This document shows, piece by piece, positions 37,101 to 52,100 of a stretch of 64,000 nucleotides of DNA. The stretch is from the NCBI GenBank assembly GCA_033063855.1, contig CP093829.1, positions 25,141,537-25,205,536 of the forward strand, read 5' to 3'. The notes under the pieces are model-generated. The model saw only the letters and a list, made by a program, of their open reading frames with translations, had not been told where the DNA came from and made no database searches. Source of the DNA: Smittia aterrima (Eukaryota; Arthropoda; Insecta; Diptera; Chironomidae). Position numbers and translations under genes: made by a program. The first letter of the stretch is position 1; each line of letters opens with the position of its first letter.

Positions 37101-40100
37101 CTCCTGGCGTGTGTTCAATCTTTTCGCCATTTTTGTTGATGTCGATTGTTGGAGTTGGATAACCATCGACGATTCCTTCTAAAGTCACATCAACTCCTTG
37201 ATCGACAATCTTTCCAATCAATGGAGTTACGAAGCGTGGAGCAATGTTTCGGCGAATTGGCTTTCCAGTTGAAATCTGTCCCGAGTTAGCGATGATGCTT
37301 TCGTGTTTCTCCGTTGTATCGTTTTTAGTGAAATTTAAAATCTTTTGAGCGAAAGTCTGTGGAGGTTCATTCGATGATTCTCTGACTTCCTCGAACTTTC
37401 TCGATTCGGATGAAACTGCAGGAGCATCGCCAACCTTCTTGTAGCTTGAATCGACTTGTTCCGATGTTGAATGGAACTGAGAATGTGGGACACCATCATT
37501 CGATTGATTTGCTTGTCTAGTGGTTGTCGTAGTCGAAATATGCTTTTGCGTTGTGACGAACGATGAACCCGAAACGTCTTCTTGTGTCGTGAATTGATCC
37601 TCAGACATTAAAGTCGCTCCACCCTGTTTCATCGTCAAATTAGCAACGCAAGTCGCTTTGCCTGCCTCATTCTCCGCGAGACAAGTTATCTTGCCAACAT
37701 TTTGATTCATGACGCTCGGAATTGTGAGCACTTGACGCTCTCCACTTCTCGAAACGAGAAAATCGCGGCCTTGAACAGGCTGATCATTGAAAAACCATCT
37801 GACTTTTGGCGTAGGTTTTCCATGAACGATGCACTCGAACTTTGTAGAATCCTCATATGCAACTGCGCGATCAGCAAAGAGCTCCTTGAACGTAGGGCAA
37901 ATATTTTTATCTTCCGGCTCAGGTTGGAACAATTTGACTTCTCCAGTGTTAGCTGTTGACTTAACCATCAGATGAGAGAAGCACTTAGCAACTCCAGATG
38001 GATCCGTAGCCTTGATTGTGTACACGCCTTTGTCATCGGGCAATACATTCTTGATGATGAGCTTGATCGTTCCATCCACTTTCGCCACTGACTGAATACG
38101 ATCGTTGAGTGTGATTTCTTTATTGTTCAAATACCATTTAATTTCTGGCAGCGGTCCACTGACTAAGCAGCACTCCAACTCAACAGTTTCTCCTTCGTTT
38201 GCGAAGTTATCTGTGAGAAGTTTCTCAAATTTCGGCGGCATCTCGTTTGTAAGTAATCGATCGGATGTCGGTCGGACTAAAGGTTCAGCGATATTTAATG
38301 GCGTTACTGTTACACGACATTCACTTGAAGTTTCGCCAGCTGCGTTGATGGCAATGACCTTATAAACGCCTGCGTCCTCAATGAAAGCTTCGTTGATGAA
38401 GAGTGTGCAACTGTCACCTTGGAAGTAAAGTTGAATGTCGTTCGATTCTTTGATAGGATTTTCGTTCTGCAGCCAAATGACTTCAGGTTCAGGATGACCA
38501 ACAATGATGCAGTCCAATCGTACGGGATTTCCTTCGAAGACGGAGATGTCTTTTAATGGCAATTGTACGGATGGCTTAATTGATCCGTTGCTCTCTTGCT
38601 TTGTAGCGTCAGCGATATCTTCAACTGTGACGAAACACTCAGTCGAGACTTCTCCAGCAACGTTTCTTGCGATTAAACGATATACTCCAGATTGATTTGT
38701 CGAAGCTTCTGGTATGATCAACGTTATTCTGCCGTCGTCGTTTTGCAACTGAAAATTGAGCACACAGAGAAGAAAATTTTAAGAAAATCTTCGCGTATAG
38801 GTTGTAGTCAGTGTGGCTCTATCAGTCGAAATATTTTAGAGAGAACTTGAGAGAATATTTTGAACATCAATCAAATTTGAAGATAATTAAACTTCAATCA
38901 ATTTAACTAATCGATCATTAAATTTAAAAAGCCACACTGTCTCTCGCGCCTCAACAATTTTCTTTTCTCAGCGCCGAGATGATGTCTTCAATATAGGGTA
39001 TGTTTACCAAAAGATCTTTTTCTATTTTAAGATTATCTCGTAACTGTCGCAGTTTCTCGTTCGTGTGTGCGTTTGGGAAATCTCACGAGAATCTTTCACG
39101 TCGATTTTTTTCTCGAAGAAGCTCGTGAAAGTGGGGGCAGCGAAAGATTGAGCGGCACTTTCGGCCAATGATGTCATCGATTGAATTTCCTTTGATTCAA
39201 TTCGCAAAAGATTTTCACACGATCGATGCGAGTGGAAACGCCTGTTTGCCTTTTGAAAGTCGCAACAACATGTTTGCCTTTCGTTTGCATGAGATTTGTT
39301 AATTAATAAATCTGTTGGAATGACTCAAGCCAATTTCGTAAGAGAAAAAGTTTCTTTTCAAAGAAAATATTTAGTGTGAAGGAGGAGCACAGAGGGTGTA
39401 AGCGGCTCTGTCAACGTAAACAAGTGTCTGTTCATCCCTAATCAATCATTTTAGCGTTTGATCCAGTGTGGATTTTTCAGGAGAGAATATCTTGAAATAA
39501 ATTTGACTTCCTGCTATTTTTGTTTAATCCTCAACAATGAAACAAATTGAAAACGTCGCCGTGATTACAATTTGCGTTCATCACTCTTTTAAATCCCTGA
39601 CAACTTAATAGTAATTTAAGCGGCCTAAATTCCTTGGCAAAGAAATTACGCGAAAATTTTCTTTTTCATGTAATTTACTCACTCTGACGTCACGATCTGT
39701 AAGTTGCTTTCCGTTGTGCATCCAATAAATTTCGGGCCTTGGACTGCCAGATACGACAGACTCGAGTTTTATTTTTTGTCCCACTCGTGTCATTACGTTC
39801 GAGAGCGGATGCTTAATGGTGGGCTGCTGGTGGTGCAGCTCAACAGCTGTAACGAAAAGTAATTATAAAATAATTAGAAGAAATTAAGCGGAAAGTTTGA
39901 GACTATACCTTCAACACTGAAGATTGAACTGCACTCATTGTGACCAACTTGATTGCTCGCTTTGACTGTGAAGATTCCTTGATCTTCGACTTTGACGGAT
40001 GGGATTTGAAGAGAAGCCAATCCATTGTTGTAAGTGATGTTGTAGTTTTGATTGTTGTCAATGCAATTATCATTTCTGAACCATTGAACAGTTGGCAAAG

Positions 40101-43100
40101 GATTTCCAGCGACCAAACAGTTGAATTCGAACGAAGCGCGCTCATTTGCGTAGGCGTTTTGCAAAACACGAACGAACGTCGGAGGCGCCAATTGCGATTC
40201 TTCTTTCGGCAATTCGTTCACGATCAAATTTGCAGTCGTTTGGCTTGTGCCTGAGTTATTAGTGGCGATGCATGAGTAAACTGCAGCGTCGGCCTTCTGA
40301 ACATTTACAAATTCAAGTCGACACTTTCCGGCTAAGTTTGATACTTTGAAGTTATGATTATTGTTGATTGGTGTGTTGTATCTCATCCACTCAACAGAAG
40401 GTTCCGGCAATCCTCTGACAATGCACTCAAAGGCAAAGCTCTCGCCTTCATTGACATCTCCGCTTTCGAGATATTTCAAGAATTTAGGCGGCTCACTGTC
40501 GATGACAGGAACGATCTCATGAACATTCTCAACCTTTCTCACTTCTGTGCTTTCAATGACGAGAATATTCTTGTCGATTTCATTGATCATCGCAACTGGA
40601 TCTTCTTTGGCCTTCAAATCGCTTACAATGTCGACAATATCTGTCTTCATCTTTTCAAACGACTGGAAGATGAAAAGACTGTCAGCGTTGAGATTCTCAG
40701 TTTTATCGAAACCAAAGATTTCATATGAGAGTTGCGAAAGTCGTCTCAAGTCATCAATCTGCGTCTGTTTATTCTCAACCACATACTTCTCGATTTCATC
40801 GATCAACAGAAATGCGGCGTCTGAGCTTCTAAGCTCTTCCTTTCTCAAATTGACTGAGTTCACTAAGAACGTGTAGGTTTTGTGATAACGCGTTTCGACC
40901 TGAAATGCGAACAAAAAGTTGAGAAATCTTCATGCGTTTCGTCACTCTGACGAAAGTCTGATGCATTTGCTTCGGAGGTGACATCAGAGTGCTCGTAAAA
41001 ATAGATCAACTTACAGTTTCCAACAGACTGAAATATTGTTGAGCCAGTGACAATGAATTCTTCAGCTTATGAGATTTATCTTTGAACTCATCCCATCGCT
41101 TCTGAAGCTTCGCCAATTCCTCATCGACATACGGCTTTGTATCGGGATATGAGATGTCGCTATTTTTATACGAGGTGATGAAGTTTTCGATTCGTTTATT
41201 TAATAGCTGGAGCGAGAGAAGAAGAGATTACTCAAATTGAAGTAAAGTTAGTTAAATTTAGAGTTTCTCATTTTCCCGGGGAATTTTAAATTCTATGAAA
41301 AGTTAAGAGAGAAACTTTCTTGATAACACTTGGGAAAATTCAAAAGAAACTTTACAGCCAAACCCTAAGGGAATCACGACTCGATAATCTTTTGGGAAAT
41401 TAAGAAAATTGCTTGTAAGCGAACTAGACGAAAGATGAGGTTGCTTGAGCAAGTCGTATACAGAGGCGGGCGATGATAATTAAACACGATGAAAAGAAGC
41501 GTGTGGCTTTGAGGAAACAACAGTTTTCCTATTCGTCCGATGTTTATAAAGTGACACATGATAAATTTGACGAGCGTGCGCGCACACTCAGCGTGTCAAT
41601 AAAACAATTTGTAAGGCAATGGACCAGATTTCGCATCGCGATTGACTTTCTCCGGCTGTGATGAAGTTTTCTTTTTGCGGAAAGCTTAATTTTAGAATCT
41701 TGATGTCATGTTCAATGAAAGAGGAAACGCAAAATGTGCGTGAAACCGAAAAAAGTTGTTTCTGTTTTTTTTCTTCAGAAAATAAAGTTGAAACAAAAAA
41801 ATTAATGCTTCTGGGTCAAGAAAATGCTTTTCTATTCTATCTAAATAAATCACTTTGTCATTAGCATCAAGGGAGATTTAATCGACCACGGCGTAGAGCG
41901 ATTACTTGATTATTTCGGCCTAATTAAAATAAAATTAATGAAACTTACGTCAACATTACGTTCGAAGTATTCATAAGAAAGTGAAGCGACTTTCGAGGCT
42001 GCTGCCGAGTCTCCGAACTTATCATTCATGTCGTTGAATTGCAACTGCAAGTCGCTGATGTTTTCATTCAAATCTGTGAGTAATTTCTCAAACTCCATAA
42101 TAAAATAATTTCTTTTGAGTTCAGAATTTTCTGAGGCCGCGTTTGACTCGAAATAAATTCGCAAACGTTCAAGAAGTGAAATCACTTTGTCGACGTCGTG
42201 CTCTTTGGCTCCCGGTGGTTCTTGCATTTTGATTCGATCAATAATTTTCTCACTTTGCACTAGCAAACTTCGGAAATGCTCCATCGTATTGCTTTTGAAT
42301 GTTTCATAGTCATTAATGAGACTTTTAACATTCTCCGCCATCGGCTGATCTTTCGACGTGAAATAATCATAAACACTTTCATAAACTTCTTGATACGATC
42401 GCAGAAACACCAAAATCACATCCACTAACTCACTATAATCAGCACTGATCGTGAACAACTTCGTTTTAATTGAGTTGAGATTATTTTTCACTTGCACAAT
42501 TTTCTCATTCGACACTTGATCCTTTGCTTCGAGTTTATCGATTTTATCGATTCTCTCCGACAACTCAGTTTCCGCTTGATGGATCTCATTAAGAACTGTC
42601 TTCAACTTATTGTCAACAAACCGAATTAATTCACTTGGCAACTCTTCAGATGTCGCGAGAATTGGATACAATTCCTCTTCGATTTTGGCGGCCAGTGAAA
42701 TGGTCTGCAAACGAGTGAACAATGAAAATTTTTTAGTATTGTAATTAAAAATAGAAACAGAATTGTAATAAATTCGCGGATTTTTCAACTCACTTCATTA
42801 TTTTCCGCCATCACTTTTTCCAGCACGATATTGATCTCTTTGCTTAGATTCCAATGCTCCCAAACATCACTGATTTCTAACTGCCGACTACTGAACGCGT
42901 CGAGCGTCTTCTCGATACAGTTTGCTGCGCGATCGACTTGTAGATATGGCTCTGCGACCTGTTACATAAAAATAGATATAGAAAGGAGAAGCACATAAGA
43001 GAAGAGCGACGAGCATGTTGGTATTAATAAAATATTATGTGTTGGTCTGTCTAGGAACGGGAAAGATTTTAAAAGAAAATTCATTTTGAGAATTAACATT

Positions 43101-46100
43101 TTGAATCTTTTCCATTCCTTGACGTCGACTGTGTTCAGTGTAAGCATCAAAAGATTTCCGCTTTTCCGAGAAGTTTTTTAAAATCTCTGGCAAGATGAAC
43201 ACAGCCTGAGCGGAGCATAAAAGCGACATTCGAATCATTAATTCAACGAGCGGCAAGCAGAGAAAGGAAAGAGACAGATCTATTTGCGAGGAACTGTTGG
43301 CAAATAACCAGAAAATATTATTCTCTGTGTACATGTTGATTCGCATCATAAAAACATTTTTGGTTGTAAACTTTCGCAAAATAAACTCTCGAACGGAATC
43401 AGAGCAATTGGCCCGAAGATTTACGATCTCTTCAATCGCGGGGGTGAGTTGCGTAAATGCAAGCGATTTCCAAACCGTTCTCACTCTGACAGCTTGTCAA
43501 AACATGCCACGTCCGTTAGCGGTTAGTGATTTTTCAAGCAACAAACCTTATTTTTCTCGGTTGTAAAGAGACTTGCAACGTTCTTGAGAAGAGTGAATTG
43601 CGATTGGATTTTACTCCAAACAGTATCGATGTAATGATAGTCATCAGATCTCTTTTGAGTCTTCAATGTTGATTCCAAGTTGTTGAAAAGATTTGTGAGA
43701 TGTTCAGCTTCTTGATGGAAGCGCAAATAAAGTTCAATTGTGGGAATTCGCGATGAGAGGAAACTGTGCAAGTCACTTGAGTTCTTTGAAAGCATTTGAA
43801 GTTTATCGTTGACATCGTCTCGTTGAGAATCTTCCAAGTATTCTAAGAAAGGTGTCAATTGCTGGCGAATACTCTTGAACTCCTCTTCCTTCATCTAAAA
43901 AAAAAGAAAATTTGATCAGATTGCGAATGATTAAAAAAGGAATTTAATTAACCTCAAGTTGTCGAAGAAGCTGCTGATGCGAGCTGAGACAGTCTTTAGC
44001 CTGACTCGCGTTGTTGCCCATAAAGTTGATCGGACCGTTTATGATTCTGTCACGTTTTTGTGATTCAATCCACGAGAAAATGTTGTTGTATTGTTGAAGG
44101 AAAATGTTGAGCTCCTCGGACACTTTAATGTGCTTCTCGCTCGTCTTGGAGAAAGCAGTCTCGAGATAAAGTTTCCTTCGTTCAATTTCATCGACAATGT
44201 TCTTAACGCCGGATACTTCAGGTTTCGTTCGTCCAACTTCATCAATCAGCGAATATCCTTGCTGAAGAACATTATTGATTGAAGTGCTGATATCTTGCAT
44301 CAGTTTCAAATGAACTGGAATTATATTGGGTGAGCCTGGTCGTTGACTCACTCGCTTCAATTCTCTTTCCAGATCATCGAGATTTCTCAATACACTTTCA
44401 GCTTTCAAGAAGAAATCTTTGGATTGAGTGAGAAGATTTTGACGTAAGTCAATCTCATCAAGGTATTCTGTGCAACCAGCGAGAACGCTGTAAGCTTTCG
44501 CACACGCTTCATCGCCAGTGAAACTTCCTTGCTTGACAACTTCTTCAGTGGTTTTCGTAATTTTCAATGATTTATCTCTCAGCGCCGTTGCATCAACTCT
44601 CCATGTTCCGTAATCTTGCAGAACAGACGCAGCATGTTTACTCGAATCGCCCAACGTGAATGTTCCGAGAATTTCGTCTCTTTGCTTGTTGAGAATCTTT
44701 TCAAGTTCAAACAAGTCTTTCGTAAGTTGTGCGAGTATCAAACATTGCTCCAATTGAACTTTTCGATTAAGCCAAGCAGTTTCGAGATTGTTACGTTTGT
44801 CACTCAGATCCTCAAGCCAAATCTCGACGAGCGTCACTGAGCGTTTAGATTCCTCTAATATCTGATCTGGCCGAGAATCAAGTGATCCAACATTTACGAT
44901 TTCCTTAAGCTTTTCCAACAGCTGATTGCCAACCATCATGGGATTCATAACCGACGATAATACTTCCATTCGCAAGTGCTTAAACTTCTCTAAAAATTCT
45001 CGAACGGCCTCAACTTCAATCGGGATCATCGTGTCCCTGCAGGCAACCTCCAATGCACTCATTTTACCGTAACACTCGCCAAGCCGCTCAAAGAACGCAA
45101 CGTTTAAGCTGATGATTAAACGACGATCGTGCAGAATTTTTTGTATATCGCTCCAGACGCGGTTTAGTGAATCAGCCATGTCTTCGATTAATCGCGGGTT
45201 CTGTTGCTCGTTTGCAGCAATTTTCTCTTGAACCTTTCGATAAAACTCCTCGAGCGGCGTCGGGAGATTCTGAAATCCAACGAAGCATGTAATTTATTGT
45301 TTCATAAATCAACCGGCGACTCTACCTGAATGTTGAGTAGCAAGTCTTCATGTTGTTTCTGTAGATTGAGTGCCTCGTCTAAACTCTTTCCCAGAAATGT
45401 AAACTTCGGGACGAGCTCAGCTACTTTTATATGCAATGAATTGCCATCCTAAGCGAAAAACATTTATTAATGTTCAATCGATGGAAACACTTTACAACTC
45501 TGGATGATTCAGTTCGACGATTCTTGATCTCATGAAACCTCTCAAGTGTGACATAGATAGATCAGTCGTATGCCAAAGCGCGAGCTTAATCTTTTATTTT
45601 TAAAACATTTCAAACGAAAAGAAGAACGACTGTGGATTTTGTTTCTTATTGTGATGTGTTGATCGTGATTAATCATCGCGATTTCGAGATTTATGTTCTT
45701 TTTCTTTTATTCGTGCAGAATTGAGCTTCGACAATAAAGAAAGATGAAGCAGTTTTCGATCAGAAGTGCTTGTCGCTTCATCGTCAAAATATGATTCTTT
45801 GAAGATTTAAATAACTTATCGAATTGGCGTTTGAAATTCGTGTTAAAATAACAAAATGAATAAAAATAGACGAGAGAGGATGAATTGTTTATTCAACATA
45901 ACATTCGTGTAAACAGTAGCGTGAGTTTATAACTTTCGCTTGATATTCAAACTTCCAGCTGATGACCGAAACATTTCGCAATTGAAGTCAGCGGATAATG
46001 ATGAAGCTCAAGCCCACCCTGTCGCTACAAGAAGCAGAATGTGAAAGGGAGAGAACGCAAGTTTCTGATATGAATCGAGTTGAGCTAAAGTTCAAGAGAA

Positions 46101-49100
46101 ATTCTTCCCAAGAGATTTAAATAAATTTAATTTATTTACAAATATTTACAAGTGTTGTTGGGCTCAGTCTACGTAAGTTCAACTACAAGAGCTTACTCAA
46201 TTATAGCTACAAGCTTCAATACTCTTAAATCATTATTATCCTATTCAAGACTGATTTTGCTTTTTGATTCCAAATATGGCAAAGACGTTTAACGTCCACA
46301 GCCAAATATGGATCGAATTGAATTAGATTTATGAGGAGATGGAAGAGAAATCACTTGCGCAATCTCTTTGCGATTAATTACATCCATCAAATTTTATTTA
46401 AGTTACAATGGGAGAAGTTAAGTTAAGGTGTAACGTTAATGGAAGCAAATTATTGTCTGACTAAACTATTTTATGGGTCTGTTCAAGATCTAAGTGAACG
46501 GATCCCAGGTCTAAGAGTTAAATTCAATTTTTATCATTGTGACGTTTTCTTCAAACTGACCCTCAATCATTGTAATGTATTCAAAGTATCTTGAAACCAC
46601 AAAATGTGTTCCAATGGAGTTCAATGCAAAATTGTATCTGCGGTTGAAACAAATGAATGCTTCGTTGCTCAAGTTACTGTTCGTTTAAGGAATCAATGAA
46701 TTGATTTGAGTGAACTTTCAACAACATAATCTGCAGGAAACTCTCTCAACCTCGTTTCTCCTCTCGCTTTAAATAAAAGCCGCCGTCACTCGACATTGAA
46801 TGCACATGTGCTCCCACATTTCATGTTTAATATTCTTGGCAAGCTGTCAACCAATCTTAAAGTTAGTTTTTCTTTTCGCTCATCCTAACCAAAAGTCATC
46901 AAATCGCAAACACCACAATTTCCATTCGGTCTAAACCAAATCGAGTTTTTTTCGCATTATTTTTCTCTCTCGTGTACTTGCAACGAACAAAGTTTGTAAT
47001 TTATTTTTGGTTCGAGAGATTCTCCTCTTCTTAGTTTTTCAAAGCAATTAAAACAGTTTCTGTATCTTTCTCACTCTCTATCTCGCGGGAGTGAAAAACA
47101 TTTCCCAGATGAAGCTCCATAAATAATTCGTTGTGCAAAGCATGTACTCGAGAATTCGCCATATTCGATCGCTACGCTCACGAGAAACCGGCTTTTTTAT
47201 TCGTTGGACCGTTTTGTGAAAAATTGCACGAGTTTAATGACTTTGCAGCTCGTCAATCTTCTAGACGTGCTTAATTTTTATGCTCGAGCACATCTCCGAC
47301 ACTTCAGTGAATAGTTTATTTAAAAGCACAACTGGAATTGTCGTCGAAGATGATCGTACAACTTGATCATTTGTCATCGCTATGTTCGCCAAGAAAACAA
47401 ATTCTTTTCACGAGGCGCTTGAAAGACATGTTAGCAGAAATGACATCATTCATATTGACTCGTTTGAGTTTTTTCTTAGCAGCTATCGTCGTCGCTAAAA
47501 AATGAAACGCGACAATGCTAAGTTAAGCTTCATAAGACACGTCTCACGAGTAAGAGAGAGCGACCGAAGTTAATAGGAATTGACTGTGAGAAATTATTTG
47601 AAAGGAGTCTCTAGACGACAACGACAATAAATCAATTTTCACTTCATTCCCTTTAATCAACATCAAAGTTCAAGTTTAATAATCAAAACGAGGTGTGAAG
47701 CAAAGGCCGGAAATTTGACGAAACGAATGGCGAATTGCCACAGTCGCTATGGACGCAAGTCGATGCTTGCGCTCCATTCCCCAACAATATTGATTCAAAA
47801 GCTTAAATTGCACTTCATTCAAAGTCTTTAACTTTCAATTAAGTCACTGCCGCTTCTCATTTAAGCTGACAGCCGACAGAAGAAACGAAAATATTCTGAC
47901 TCAAAATGTAAAGACGTTCGAATGGAAATTGTGTCAACAAAACGTTTCGTTGCGTGTTTGACGCACAGAAAGAATTGAAAACAAAGCTTCGTGCCCGAAA
48001 AAAAAAATCTTAACAAGTGTAATTTAATTAGATTGTCAATTTAAATTAACATTGAGTAAGCAAATCTCCATTCGACGGCTTCAAAGTTTTTTCTTTGCTG
48101 AATGAACATCTCAAACATACTCGAATCAAATATTTATTTTTAAGTCTTGGACAGCATCTGGCAAATATTTCCTCGTAATGCGAGATACAGCGAAAAATGT
48201 GGACCAATGGGCAACATAAAATTTCTTTTTGCGTTCGATTAGTTGCGGCAAAGTAGATCAGGAAGCTATTTTAGATTGCGCCATTCGAATAGTTTTTTTC
48301 AATGAAGTCTCGAGTTGTAAAAGTTAGAAGTGGTTCTGGCATCATCAAACATAAAAATAAAACGGCTTTGTTATTGAACGCGAGACGGGGATTCGCATTC
48401 AAGAATCTCTCGTCATGAATCATTGCAGAAGATTTGCCCGCGTTGCCCCTGACTTGAGCTCTCTTTACTGCTTCCATATTGTAAACAATACTTTCCTGTG
48501 AGCTACGCCTTGAAACCATTTCTCTCCAACGAGTAAGATGAATTTTTTAAATTAAAATAATTACATCATTCCTCAAAACGCACGAGCGATATTCGAAAAG
48601 ATTTTTTGTTGGCCGATCAGTGTGAGAAAAGTGATTTGAAAATTTCTGATTCATTGAGTTGCTTTGGGAGCAGGGTTTGAGCTCGAGAAGCTTTGTTTTG
48701 TCTTAAGTAAACTGCGAAATTCTTGATTCCCTGCGTTTTGAGATCATTCACAGCGATTTTCAAACATAAATTCCGTTTCGAAATTTTTCCGATGGAAATT
48801 AATATTCGATGATTAAAGTTGTTTCACATAATTTAGCGAGTTCTATTTGCGTTCCATCTGCAAAGCGCTAAATGGCATTTTTCTCGCCGATCGTCTTAAA
48901 AACAAGCAAAAACTTCTAACATTTCGCCTTTTGATGTTTCATAGTTCGAGGTCTCAGAGAACAAAAAAAAATTGAACCGGTTTCTTCTTCGTCTTCTTAA
49001 TGATTCCACAGCATAAATTCGAGTGATTAAAAACCCTTTCGATCGTCATTCAAGGAGTGAAATAAATAACAAATATTTCAAGTTAACACCTCGTGACGTC

Positions 49101-52100
49101 GCACTCAGCAAAGTTTTAATTTTGAATGTGAAATGTGAGCTCTAAGAGTTGAGTGTCAGAATCGACATTGAAATGATCATCCAGAGCTTGAAAAAATTCT
49201 TACTCGCAGCAGGGCAATCGTAAGTTGAAGTGGCCCGCCTTGAACGACGATGGTGCTGATTGTAGTTGACACGAGATTGTCACTTCTGCTGCTGTACCGG
49301 TTGTACAAGTCCCTTTCATCCATCGGATCGATTTCCATTCTTTTCAGAAAAATTTACGTCTCACTTTCTTTCGTTTCGTAACTTCACTTTCGTTATAAAT
49401 ACAAACACAAACTTTCTATCGAGATGAAATATTAAGTTCTGCTTCTAACTTTCGCTTTCTAACAACACAAAATACTTTTTTACATAATCGAGGAATAGGC
49501 GCGAGAGAAAATTAATTTCGAAGATTATTTCTGACGTTGAAAAGTTTGAAATTAATCGGAAAATTTATTATTGAAACCACACCCGAGGAAAAGCTGTTAA
49601 CGTACAAAAGATTTTTCGCGGAGAAAATTCAGCAAAAATTTTCTAAAACATAAAATAAAATATTTCTTTCTTCTTCCACGACGGTTAGTGAGCGACGAGA
49701 ATCGCGAGTTGACTGCAGCAATGACTAAGAAAAACTGATTGAGTCTCGATCGTGCAAACTGGTATCTGAGAAATCTCGCTTTGCACACAATTACAGTTGA
49801 GAAAGAGCCAAGTCGAAGGAAACAATTAGAGTTGGTAAGGAAAACGCTTCTACACGCGCATCTTCTCATGTTTGAAGTGAATTGCGCAAGCGAAGAGAAA
49901 TGAGCGAGTAACAAAAGAGTTCACAAAAGAAAATCGTGATCATGAATATTTGAATTGTTGCGCGATCGCGTGAAGATATTAGTGAGCTCAGTCGTTTTCA
50001 ATCTTCGATCCGCGGAGCTTTTCATGTCTTTACAGCCGGCAAAATACTTTTTTCTTGAGTGTAGTCGATGTAAACAAAGCAAAAGAGCATTCACACATTT
50101 AAGTTTTGAAACATTCAGCAAATGTTTGATGAAAAAAACATGTGCGGAGATCATCAATCAATCTGTAGAAAGGCTTGCAGCTTCTGCCTGCAGCGAATTT
50201 TGATTCAACATGTTGACATTAATAATGTCGCCGCGAATGGAGAATCCGAGTTGGAGAAATTGGGTCGCAAATCAAAAGTGCAATTGCGAAACTTTCATCT
50301 TGAAACATCAGGGAGTCCAAGCTTTCCCAAAAATCACAAAAAATATTTTTTCAATAACACAACAGATGTGTCGAGGAGTTTTATTTATTCAAAATATAAC
50401 TTAGTTGCTAATTGTTAAAATTGTCAGCTTACAAAATATTTGAGTTAAACGTAAATGCAATAAATTTAAAGATCTCTCTAAAAAGATTTGTTAATGTTAA
50501 CTTAAGCACACAAAAATTCTAAAACAATCAACTCAAAGACACGTCTTAAGCACTTGCTTTGTTATGATATTCTGATAGTAATAACTTAATCCGGTCAATT
50601 CGGTTAAATTGTTATTGTCGTCGCTCACCTTCACCCCATCTTCTTCGATTTCACTTGGCGACGTTGTTGGAGACTCAAAGATCGTGTAGATTTTATTTTC
50701 GTGTTGAGTAATCTGATCGGAATAATCGTCGATCGGACTTGAGTTCTTGGGAGGAAGCGGTGGGGCAATATCGTGGTCAGTTTGTTCACAGAATGATATT
50801 GGAGATCGATAACTGTGCTCAGAATCGTCGAACGAAGCATTAGCTGATGATGTTCCAGCGAGAAGAGTTCTTGAACTTTGTTCTGGATCTGATGAATCTA
50901 AATCAATTGAACTTCTTTCAACGGATTCATTCCAAGTCCATGGAGAAGCTCCACGACACTCGGAAGCCGTGTGATAAGAGGATGAACGCGACGGCGTGTA
51001 CTCGGAAGCAGTCACGAATGATTCGTCTTCTGTAGACGACTTCAGACTTGAATTCCAATCCTAAAATAAAGAGACAGCTGAGGAAAACGTTTTAATTGCA
51101 AACTAATTCTTCTTACGTCGCTGTTGTTCGCCGACGACAGTTTGCGGTCTACACTTGAAGAAGTTGATGAAGCCATTGTGCTCTCAAAAACATTGAGTCC
51201 ATCCTGAGTTTCATGCAGGACTGTGTCTAATGATTCTGCCACACGCGACACCTCAATTAATTTTGCAGCGATAGAGTCCGACGCAATGGAGTTGTCAGCT
51301 GGCATAGCAATTACATTCTCCTCACTCGACATACTATAAATAAGACGCGAAAGAAAAAGAAACATTAAATTTCTGAGATTGCTTATTTATAAACTTCCAG
51401 AGAGATGAAGTGACTTTCGTTGTAAGCTTTAAAATTCAAAAAATGTCGCAAAACAAATATTTGAGCTTTCAAGTTCGAGAAATCAGATCAACGAAATCAA
51501 TCGCAAATTCACATACTTTGATGCAATTACAGTCGCGACAATTTATCGTTTATAAAGAGGAGATTCTTCTCATTCGCAACACTTTTTTGTCTACCGTCAA
51601 TTTTCTTGACGCTTTGCCAACTTATTATCGCTTTTCACTTAACTACACGTTGTTCTTTTCGATTTTCCTATTTATAAGCCTTGGACCTTAATGAGCTGAC
51701 TTGAATCGAATTTCTTCACTTTGCATTTCCAGAGCAAACATTGAGCAAGATATTACGAAACAATCGAATGCTAATTAATAAGGAAAAGCAGATATTTCAT
51801 CAGTCACGACACTTGCACGCGCCTCGATCACGAACCGCTGACGAACAACTGACTGGTTATTGAAAATTATTAAAGCAAAGCAGATGAAAAACTTCTCTCC
51901 GCGTTTTTGTTTTTCCTCTCAGGAAAAATTGATAAATTTAGAGACAATGCCGGTTCTTCTTCTCATAGACTGTCACGAATGTTTGTTTTTCATCAGCGAC
52001 AAGATAAAAAATGTTTCAATTTCGAAGCTACTCGTGATCCCTGACTTTCTTAATCCCTCCAATCTCTCACCACATTCATTTCAACAATTGGATTACCGCT

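Larger units (their letters stand above)
49339..50532 (-). other. Gap between the SEC14-spectrin stop and the zormin first exon (1.2 kb)
   Basis: This would hold the 3' UTR of the short SEC14-spectrin form (from 50532) and the promoter of the 49338 exon. No other exon is seen. Confidence 0.6.

Noticed and set aside
43035..43484. 149-codon minus-strand frame, including SRRQGMEKIQ resembling a kettin linker
   Set aside because: It lies in an intron, has no matching splice sites, and the resemblance spans only a few residues.
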